From positions 2,790,001-2,854,000 of the forward strand of contig NZ_CP102173.1 of NCBI RefSeq assembly GCF_024584515.1: a stretch of 64,000 nucleotides of DNA, given 5' to 3'. This document shows positions 8,034 through 13,858 of the stretch, piece after piece (the first letter of the stretch is position 1; each line of letters begins with the position of its first letter). The translations under genes were made by a program, and so were the position numbers. The notes below the pieces were generated by a model. That model searched no databases, was not told where the DNA came from, and saw only the letters and a program-made list of their open reading frames with translations. This DNA comes from Aeromicrobium wangtongii. Its GTDB lineage: Bacteria > Actinomycetota > Actinomycetes > Propionibacteriales > Nocardioidaceae.

Positions 8034-9671
8034 CTAGGCCCAGGACACCGATCCGGTGATGACGTCGAGCAGCCGGTCGAGGTCGTCGGGCAGCGCGTCG
8101 CCGCGCCAGGCCACGTGGTGGTCCGAGCGGATGAGCGCCGCGCCGGTCTCGTAGAGCATCGTGAGCTCGGCGAGGTCGGGCTCCTCGACGGTCAGGACCT
8201 GCAGGGGGACGCCGCGGGACTCGGCCAGCCGGACGAGCTCTCCGGCGTCGAGGTCGCCCAGCACCAGCAGGGTGAAGCCGTTGCCGAGGTGGTCGTAGAG
8301 CGACGATCCGTCCTTGAGCCAGTGGTGCGGCGCGCGGTTTCCGGGCGCGGACGACGGCACGTAGTCCTCGAAGGACGGCGCCGGCTGATCCGTGCCGTCC
8401 CGGAAGATGACCGGTGAGGACGAGTAGCGGTAGCCGAGCTGTCCGCCCATCCGCTTGAACTGGCGCGCCTTCTGGATCTTGATGTCCTCGGCGACCTGGG
8501 CCCGCACGGCGTCACCGATCGGGCCGTCCTCCTCGATGCCGTCGCGCACGAGCTCACGCGGTCCGACCGCCTGGTTGCTCTCGCAGCCCTTGAGGATGAA
8601 CCGTGCCGCCTCGCCGCGCTCGATGCTGTAGCTGGGGATCAGCGCCGGGCCGCCCCAGCCGTCCAGGACGGCGGCAAGCTTCCAGCCGAGATCGGCTGCG
8701 TCGCCGATGCCGATGTTCATGCCGAACCCGCCCATGGGCGACACCATGTGGGCGGAGTCGCCGATCAGCAGGACGCGCCCGAAGTCGTACCGGGGAGCCT
8801 GGATCGAGTGGGTGATGAAGGTTCCGCCCGCCAGCGGCTCGACCTCGAACTCCTCGCCGATGGCGCGGAACAGCATCGCGCGGCAGGCCTCCCAGTCGTC
8901 GCCGTCGACGCCGTCCGGGACGGGCGAGGCGAAGTAGGCCCAGTGATCGGTGCCGGACTGGGGCACGAGGCTGTCGCCGGCGCGGTCCTCGTTGTAGAAC
9001 AGCAGCATCGACGACATCTCGGTGGCCTTCCACAGCTCGGCCAGGCCCGGGGCGTAGATGTGCCAGAGGAAGCTGCGCGCCAGGTTCGGGTGACCTTCCA
9101 TGCGGACGTTGAGCCCCTCACGACGCAGCTTGCTGCGACTGCCCTCGGCCACCACCAGGTACTGGGCGGTGTGTGACTCCTCGCCGTTCGGGCCGTCCAC
9201 CGTCACCGTGACACCCTGGTCGTCCTGCTCGAAGGACAGGACCTCGCTGTCGAAGCGCAGGTCGATGATCGGGAGGGATCGGACGCGGTCGCGCAACGTC
9301 TTCTCGATGGCCTCGTTCGGGGCCCACTCGGCCACCTCGGACGCGATCGGCAGCCGCTCCGACCACTCGTACGCGCGGGGGAACCGCAGGATCTCGTGAC
9401 CGCTCAGGCGGGTGACGAATGCGACGTCGCGCTGGACCTCGGTGCTCACCGGGTCGTTGTCGCGCAGCGCATCGGCGATCCCCCAGCGGCGGAAGTGCTC
9501 CATCGAGCGCACGTTCGTCATGTTGGCCCTAGCGACGATCCGCTCCTCCTCCGAGCGCTTCTCGAACAGCACGCTCGGAATGCCCCGCAGTGCGAGGTCG
9601 ATGGCCAGTGCCATCCCGACGGGACCCGCGCCCGAGATGGCGACCGGGGGAACATCCTGACGAACTGACAC
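8034..9671 (-). CDS. FAD-dependent aromatic hydroxylase (PheA/TfdB/MhpA-type flavoprotein monooxygenase)
   Basis: 545 aa class A flavoprotein monooxygenase. The N-terminal Rossmann motif GAGPVG (14-19) binds the ADP part of FAD; the GD motif appears in RVLLIGDSAHMVSPMGGFGM, followed by IGIGDAADLGWKL. The C-terminal thioredoxin-like domain of phenol-hydroxylase relatives is visible (LLVLGDLDAGELVRLA). These enzymes ortho-hydroxylate phenols with NAD(P)H and oxygen. The GTG start at 9671 has TAGGAG 6 bases upstream. The island's 13-bp near-palindrome (9695-9707) lies 24 bases before the start. It is followed by the VOC, hydrolase and intradiol-like genes. Confidence 0.88.
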   Translation of the reverse strand: MSVRQDVPPVAISGAGPVGMALAIDLALRGIPSVLFEKRSEEERIVARANMTNVRSMEHFRRWGIADALRDNDPVSTEVQRDVAFVTRLSGHEILRFPRAYEWSERLPIASEVAEWAPNEAIEKTLRDRVRSLPIIDLRFDSEVLSFEQDDQGVTVTVDGPNGEESHTAQYLVVAEGSRSKLRREGLNVRMEGHPNLARSFLWHIYAPGLAELWKATEMSSMLLFYNEDRAGDSLVPQSGTDHWAYFASPVPDGVDGDDWEACRAMLFRAIGEEFEVEPLAGGTFITHSIQAPRYDFGRVLLIGDSAHMVSPMGGFGMNIGIGDAADLGWKLAAVLDGWGGPALIPSYSIERGEAARFILKGCESNQAVGPRELVRDGIEEDGPIGDAVRAQVAEDIKIQKARQFKRMGGQLGYRYSSSPVIFRDGTDQPAPSFEDYVPSSAPGNRAPHHWLKDGSSLYDHLGNGFTLLVLGDLDAGELVRLAESRGVPLQVLTVEEPDLAELTMLYETGAALIRSDHHVAWRGDALPDDLDRLLDVITGSVSWA

Positions 9672-9694
9672 GAGCGCTCCTAGGGCGAGAAACA

Positions 9695-9707
9695 GATATG
9701 TGATTCC
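9695..9707 (-). promoter_or_regulatory. Second copy of the catabolic-island operator-like palindrome
   Basis: The plus strand reads GATATGTGATTCC, matching the consensus GGAAT-[AG]TG-ATTCC at 11 of 13 positions. It is exactly 24 bases upstream of the hydroxylase start codon, the same offset as the copy before the flavin reductase gene. Confidence 0.45.
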
Positions 9708-9783
9708 GTCTAGCGGTATCGGTTTCCACGGTAGCAGCGCACGTGGGCCGTGTCCAGCGTCACATCAAGCCGGCTGGACGGTT

Positions 9784-10770
9784 TCAGCCGACGGGGCCGG
9801 GGGCCCGCAGAATGCAGCGAAATCCGATGTGCGACATCGACGACTCGATCGGCTGGGCCTGGCGAGCGGCCGGGCGATACCGCTGGCAGTAGTTGTCCGA
9901 GCACAGGTGCGACCCGCCCTTGAGGACCCGGCGCGGAATCCGCGCAGCGGTGTCCCCCGCGTCATCGCCGCCCTCGGGGGTGGCCACGCGCGGATTCTGC
10001 TGCGGTCCGCAGCACGCGCGGCCGCTGGTCTCGGCATGGTCGGATCGGTAGAAGTCCGACGTCCACTCCCAGACGTTGCCGGTCACGTCGTACAGCCCGT
10101 AGCCGTTGGGCGGGAAGGAGCGCACGGCCATCGTGCGCTGCTGGCCGGCAGGATCGAGGTTGCGCCACGGGAACTCCCCCACCCAGTACTTCGCCAGGCG
10201 CCTGCCGTACGGAGACCGCTCGTCACCCCAGGCGTAGGTCGCACCGTCGAGCCCGCCGCGCGCGGCGCGCTCCCACTCGGCCTCGGTGGGCAGGTCCTTG
10301 CCGGCCCAGGCCGCGTAGGCCGAGACGTCCTCCCACGCCACGTGCACCACCGGGTGGAGCTCCCGACCGCGCGTGTCGGATCCGGGGCCCTCCGGGTGCT
10401 TCCAGCTCGCGCCGGGCACGTAGCGCCACCACGTCCGCCAGTTGTCCAGCGGCACCGGGCCGGCCGTGGGCGTGAACACCAGGGAGCCGGGCACCAGCAG
10501 CGAGGCCTCCACCCCCGGGTAGTCGTCGGGGTCGATCGGTCGTTCGGCCACGGTCACGTGACCGGTCGCCTTCACGAAGCGCCTGAACGCGGCCACGGTG
10601 ACGGGAGACTCGTCCATCCAGAAGCCGTCCACGGTGACGTCGTGCACCGGGCCCTCCTCGGGATACTCCGCGAGGTCAGAGCCCATGGCGAACCGTCCAC
10701 CGGGAATCCATCGCATCGATCGCGTCGACACGGCGGTAGATGCGGGCGGTGCGGCCTGGGTCGAGGTCAT
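9784..10770 (-). CDS. Formylglycine-generating enzyme (sulfatase-modifying factor family)
   Basis: 328 aa with the FGE-sulfatase fold. Seen in order: RWIPGGRFAMGSD, GFWMDESPVTVAAFRRFV, WEDVSAYAAWAGKDLPTEAE, GNVWEWTSDFY and RVLKGGSHLCSDNYCQRYRP. Cys290 and Cys295 form the CX4C pair that binds copper in aerobic FGEs (Cys336/Cys341 in the human enzyme), and GFRC follows, so the active site looks complete. FGE oxidises the Cys of CxPxR in type I sulfatases to formylglycine. No sulfatase is encoded in the window. Start ATG 10770 has GGTGA upstream; a GTG at 10779 is possible. Its place between a hydroxylase and a flavin reductase is unusual. Confidence 0.88.
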   Translation of the reverse strand: MTSTQAAPPASTAVSTRSMRWIPGGRFAMGSDLAEYPEEGPVHDVTVDGFWMDESPVTVAAFRRFVKATGHVTVAERPIDPDDYPGVEASLLVPGSLVFTPTAGPVPLDNWRTWWRYVPGASWKHPEGPGSDTRGRELHPVVHVAWEDVSAYAAWAGKDLPTEAEWERAARGGLDGATYAWGDERSPYGRRLAKYWVGEFPWRNLDPAGQQRTMAVRSFPPNGYGLYDVTGNVWEWTSDFYRSDHAETSGRACCGPQQNPRVATPEGGDDAGDTAARIPRRVLKGGSHLCSDNYCQRYRPAARQAQPIESSMSHIGFRCILRAPGPVG

Positions 10771-10820
10771 GATCGTCACCGTACGTGAGAGGCAGGCTCA
10801 CAGACCTGGTCGATCACGAC

Positions 10821-11339
10821 TCAGATCTGCTCGTGCGGCGCGAAGGTTCCGTAGGAGCCGCGGAAGAACACGAGCGCGCGGCCATCATCCGTGGACCCCA
10901 GGTCGCGGACCTGCGCCACCACGATGGTGTGGTCACCGGCCGCGTACTCGGCGTAGACGTCGCAGTCCAGCCACGCGACGGCATCGTCCAGGGCCGGACC
11001 ACCCGACTGCGAGCGCCATGACGCTCCTGCGAACCGGTCGGGGTCGGGCCCCGCGAAACGGCGGCTGGTCTGCTCGTGATGCTCCGCCAGGATGCTGATG
11101 CAGAAGCGGCCCATCGACCGGATCCTCGGCCACGTCGAGGAGGTTCGAGCGATGCAGATCGAGATCAACGGGGGGTCGAGCGAGACCGAGGTGATGGAGT
11201 TGACCGCCATGCCGATCGGCCCGTCCGGGCCGCTCGTCGCCACCACGGCGACCCCCGTCGGCAGGTGCCCCAGAACATTGCGGAAGTGCCGCCTGGGATC
11301 GACCTCGATAGCGGGAAGGGTGGATGCGGTCAGGGTCAT
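10821..11339 (-). CDS. NAD(P)H:flavin reductase (reductase component of a two-component monooxygenase)
   Basis: 172 aa flavin reductase-like domain: FRNVLGHLPTGVAVVATSGP, GMAVNSITSVSLDPPLISIC, FCISILAEHHE, and a C-terminal HTIVVAQVRDL and LVFFRGSYG. The family supplies reduced FMN/FAD to oxygenases such as HsaA, so the likely partner is the monooxygenase at 2975-4216. The ATG at 11339 was chosen because TAGGAG lies 5 bases upstream; a GTG at 11357 has no ribosome binding site. A good promoter and an operator-like palindrome lie immediately upstream. Confidence 0.88.
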   Translation of the reverse strand: MTLTASTLPAIEVDPRRHFRNVLGHLPTGVAVVATSGPDGPIGMAVNSITSVSLDPPLISICIARTSSTWPRIRSMGRFCISILAEHHEQTSRRFAGPDPDRFAGASWRSQSGGPALDDAVAWLDCDVYAEYAAGDHTIVVAQVRDLGSTDDGRALVFFRGSYGTFAPHEQI

Positions 11340-11362
11340 CAGGACTCCTAGTTTCACCTGGC

Positions 11363-11410
11363 GGAATGTGATTTCACAACCAAGTTACGGTGTGACCCAG
11401 ATCGCGTCAA
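11363..11410 (-). promoter_or_regulatory. Promoter with overlapping operator for the flavin reductase gene
   Basis: On the minus strand TTGACG (11410-11405) and TAACTT (11387-11382) are 17 bp apart, a good housekeeping-type promoter. The plus-strand near-palindrome GGAATGTGATTTC (11363-11375) covers the predicted +1 region and lies 24 bases from the start codon. It is the third copy of the motif seen at 5717 and 9695. Confidence 0.6.
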
Positions 11411-11433
11411 GCCGAACGCTGCCGAAAAGCGCC

Positions 11434-12018
11434 TCAGTTTCCCGCCGGCACGGGGTGCAGCTGCTGCAGGAGGCGGGCGAGCTCGTCGAGCAACGCGATC
11501 GAGCTGCGGTCCATGCTCTGGGTCGACGCCACCTCACCGCCCTCACCGACGACCTGGCGAACACCGGAGATCGCCACGGCGTCGAAGACCGGGATCATCC
11601 TCACCGTCGCGACGATCTGCACCAGCTGCTGGACCGCTCGGGTACCCGCTGCGACCCCGCCATAGCTCACGAACCCGACGGGTTTGTCCCGCCACTCGGC
11701 GTGCAGGAAGTCGATCGCGTTCTTCAGCACCGCGCTCGGCCCGTGGTTGTACTCGGGCGTCACCAGCACCACCGCGTCGGTCGATCCGACCAGCGCCGCC
11801 CAGTCACGAGTGTGCTGGTGCGCGTAGTCCCCGAGTCGGGGGTGCCGTGGCTCGTCGAAGAATGGCAGAGCGATCTCTGCCAGGTCGGCCACCACGGGCT
11901 CGAACTGCCCGTGCTCGCGGACCCGGTACTCGAACCAGCGCCCCACGTGGTGACCCAGCCGACCGGGTCTCGAGCTGCCGATGACGATGAGGAGCCGAGG
12001 AAGATCCGAAGATGACAT
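11434..12018 (-). CDS. NAD(P)H-dependent FMN reductase (flavodoxin-like fold)
   Basis: 194 aa. It starts with the FMN phosphate-binding segment IGSSRPGRLG and contains TPEYNHGPSAVLKNAIDFL and GFVSYGGVAAGTRA, all hallmarks of the NADPH-dependent FMN reductase / azo- and chromate reductase family. It may supply reduced flavin or detoxify quinones made in the adjacent aromatic pathway. The stop is 94 bp upstream of the flavin reductase start, with a separate promoter between them, so this gene is probably transcribed on its own. Confidence 0.87.
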   Translation of the reverse strand: MSSSDLPRLLIVIGSSRPGRLGHHVGRWFEYRVREHGQFEPVVADLAEIALPFFDEPRHPRLGDYAHQHTRDWAALVGSTDAVVLVTPEYNHGPSAVLKNAIDFLHAEWRDKPVGFVSYGGVAAGTRAVQQLVQIVATVRMIPVFDAVAISGVRQVVGEGGEVASTQSMDRSSIALLDELARLLQQLHPVPAGN

Positions 12019-12090
12019 GCGCCGATGATGGCATCGCCGCGGCGACGGCGAGCGGGCGCATCGACCGGTCGAGGACCAGCAGACACGACA

Positions 12091-12122
12091 AAGGCCCTCA
12101 CAGATGAGTCTGTGAGGGCCTT
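12091..12122 (-). terminator. Terminator after initiator tRNA copy 1
   Basis: A perfect 14-bp stem (AAGGCCCTCACAGA with its complement, 4-base loop) lies just beyond the 3' end of the tRNA. On the minus strand its right arm runs into CTTTGTC, a weak U-tract. Confidence 0.75.
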
Positions 12123-12127
12123 CGTGG

Positions 12128-12204
12128 TGGTAGCGGGGACAGGATTTGAACCTGTGACCTCTGGGTTATGAGCCCAGCGAGCTACCGAGCTGCTCCACCC
12201 CGCG
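12128..12204 (-). tRNA. Initiator tRNA-fMet (CAU), copy 1
   Basis: 77 nt with encoded CCA. The anticodon loop is CTCATAA with anticodon CAU; the anticodon stem carries the three consecutive G:C pairs (CTGGG/CCCAG) diagnostic of initiator tRNAs, and position 1 (C) does not pair with position 72 (T). The T-arm reads CAGGTTCAAATCCTG. Identical to the copy at 13701-13777. It is not processed from a visible cluster; a terminator follows directly. Confidence 0.96.
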
Positions 12205-12266
12205 TCGGTGGTTCAAGTCTACTGGAGAACTCCCCCACCCCCAAATCGCCCCCACCCGCGAACAGG

Positions 12267-12983
12267 TCAGGAAGCCACGGCACCGAGGATCTGCTCGTAG
12301 CGGGCCTTGGGGTCGAGCGTGAGTCCGGACTTGATGAACCGCGCCCAGTCGTCCCCCAGCACCTCCTGCGCGCCGGACTCGATGGCGTCCAGAGCGGCGC
12401 TCGCCAGGTCCGCGGGCGAGACCTTCGGCCCGTCGAGGCCGCGGACCATGTCGGTGTCGACCAGCCCCATGTGCACCCCGACCACGTGGGTGCCCTGGGA
12501 CGCAAGCTCCAACCGCGTGCTGTCGGTCAGCATCCAGTTCGCCGCCTTCGACGCGGCGTAGGCCCCGTCGCCCGGCGACGTGAACCACGACAGGGCCGAG
12601 ACAAGGTTGAGGATCGCGCCGCCTCCATTGGCCGCCAGCACAGGTGCAAAGGCGCGGGTCAGGAGCAGTGGACCGTAGAAGTTCGTGTCCATCTCGCGCC
12701 GGATCTGTTCTTCTGGCCCGGTCACCAACGGAGTGCCGGTCGAGATCCCTGCATTGTTGATCAGCACCTGGACGTCGCCGGCCTCACGCACCGCAGCGCT
12801 GATGTGATCGGGATTGGTGACGTCGAGCTCCAGCGCATGGATGCCCTCGCCGTCGAGGGCACTCACATCGCGCGCGCCCGCATAGATCTTGGCCGCTCCA
12901 CGCTTCTTGAGCTGCTCGACAAATGCCGCTCCGATGCCCCGATTTGCTCCGGTGACCAGCACGACCGCGCCTTCGATGTTCAT
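12267..12983 (-). CDS. Short-chain dehydrogenase/reductase (SDR)
   Basis: 238 aa classical SDR. It has a cofactor motif TGANRGIG near residue 11, the NNAG motif (VLINNAGIST), a Ser/Tyr/Lys catalytic set (LVSALSWF, YAASKAA) and the usual DTDMVRGL segment. An aspartate/arginine pattern that would settle NAD versus NADP is not clear. The ATG at 12983 was chosen over an upstream frame extension because the protein then begins MNIEGAVVLVTGA, as usual. It is divergent from the TetR gene and shares an 86-bp intergenic region with two operator-like boxes, so it is the probable target of that repressor. Confidence 0.88.
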   Translation of the reverse strand: MNIEGAVVLVTGANRGIGAAFVEQLKKRGAAKIYAGARDVSALDGEGIHALELDVTNPDHISAAVREAGDVQVLINNAGISTGTPLVTGPEEQIRREMDTNFYGPLLLTRAFAPVLAANGGGAILNLVSALSWFTSPGDGAYAASKAANWMLTDSTRLELASQGTHVVGVHMGLVDTDMVRGLDGPKVSPADLASAALDAIESGAQEVLGDDWARFIKSGLTLDPKARYEQILGAVAS

Positions 12984-12993
12984 GACAAACCCT

Positions 12994-13059
12994 ATTCTGT
13001 AGTGATCGCTATTGATAGCTCGGCCAGCGTAGCACGTTCTGTATCGATCACTACGGTAT
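12994..13059. promoter_or_regulatory. Paired operator-like boxes between SDR and TetR genes
   Basis: Two 19-bp boxes lie in opposite orientation: ATAGCGATCACTACAGAAT (minus strand of 12994-13012) and GTATCGATCACTACGGTAT (plus strand 13041-13059). They share CGATCACTAC exactly. Each sits next to one of the two divergent genes, the arrangement expected for a TetR-type repressor that controls itself and its neighbour. Confidence 0.65.
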
Positions 13060-13069
13060 GCTGGGGCGC

Positions 13070-13648
13070 ATGGCAGGAAGACCACGCAGCTTCGACCGGG
13101 GCGCAGCCTTGAGAGTCGCCGTTGAACAGTTCTGGCGGTCCGGCTACGAAGGGACGTCCGTCGCGATGCTCACGGCGGCAATGGGGGTGACACCACCGAG
13201 CCTCTATGCCGCCTTCGGCGACAAGCACCACCTGTTCGAGGAGGCCTCGACCTGGTACTTCGAGCGGACGTGCGAGGCCGTCGATCACGCGGCGGCTCTG
13301 CCGACCGCGTACGAAGCGATCAGGCAGGTGCTGGACGACGCGGCCCGGGCGCACACCGACTCGGCCACCCCGCCCGGCTGCCTGCTGCTCACGGAGCCAC
13401 GCCTCGGGCCGCAGCGCGAGGTCATCCGTCAGCGGCTCAAGAGCCGCCTCGACCAGGCTCAGCGGGACGGGGACCTGGACGCCACGGCAGACACCGAGCG
13501 ACTCGCCTCGTTCCTGGTGGCGGTGATGCGCGGCATGTCGGGCTGCGCGCGCGACGGAGGCACCGCCGAGGAGGTCTCGGCCATCGCAGAGGTCGCCGCG
13601 ACGGCCCTGCTGAAGGCCTCGCGACCGAGTCAGGCCGCACCAGCGTGA
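13070..13648 (+). CDS. TetR/AcrR family transcriptional repressor
   Basis: 192 aa. The N-terminal helix-turn-helix is clear (VEQFWRSGYEGTSVAMLTAA, GVTPPSLYAAFGDKHHLFEE). The C-terminal part resembles the ComR/YcdC-like group (PPGCLLLTEP, FLVAVMRGMSGCARDGG). I chose ATG 13070 (MAGRPRSFD); an ATG four codons upstream is possible. It probably represses the divergent SDR through the boxes at 12994-13059. Its inducer is unknown. It ends 12 bp before a strong bidirectional hairpin. Confidence 0.9.
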   Translation: MAGRPRSFDRGAALRVAVEQFWRSGYEGTSVAMLTAAMGVTPPSLYAAFGDKHHLFEEASTWYFERTCEAVDHAAALPTAYEAIRQVLDDAARAHTDSATPPGCLLLTEPRLGPQREVIRQRLKSRLDQAQRDGDLDATADTERLASFLVAVMRGMSGCARDGGTAEEVSAIAEVAATALLKASRPSQAAPA

Positions 13649-13660
13649 ACCGATGATGCG

Positions 13661-13695
13661 AAAAGGCCCGGGATTCTGAGAATCCCGGGCCTTTT
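13661..13695. terminator. Bidirectional terminator between tetR and initiator tRNA copy 2
   Basis: A 15-bp perfect stem (AAAAGGCCCGGGATT and its complement, loop CTGAG) has A-rich and T-rich flanks on both sides, so it can end the plus-strand tetR transcript and the minus-strand tRNA transcript. Confidence 0.85.
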
Positions 13696-13700
13696 CGATC

Positions 13701-13777
13701 TGGTAGCGGGGACAGGATTTGAACCTGTGACCTCTGGGTTATGAGCCCAGCGAGCTACCGAGCTGCTCCACCCCGCG
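13701..13777 (-). tRNA. Initiator tRNA-fMet (CAU), copy 2
   Basis: Base-for-base identical to the copy at 12128-12204 over the full 77 nt including CCA, with the same initiator features (three G:C pairs in the anticodon stem, unpaired 1-72). Two initiator genes 1.5 kb apart bracket the SDR/TetR pair. A terminator hairpin lies directly behind it. Confidence 0.96.
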
Positions 13778-13858
13778 TCGCGTGATCGACTCTACCCACA
13801 CGACCGAACGCGAGCGACCCCGGGGTCCGTGGGCCCCGGGGTCGCTCGCGTTGCCGTG

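Noticed and set aside
12128-13777. A complete integrative element at the tRNA repeats
   Set aside because: No integrase, excisionase or replication gene lies between them; only an SDR and a TetR gene. Recombination remains possible, but not an autonomous element.
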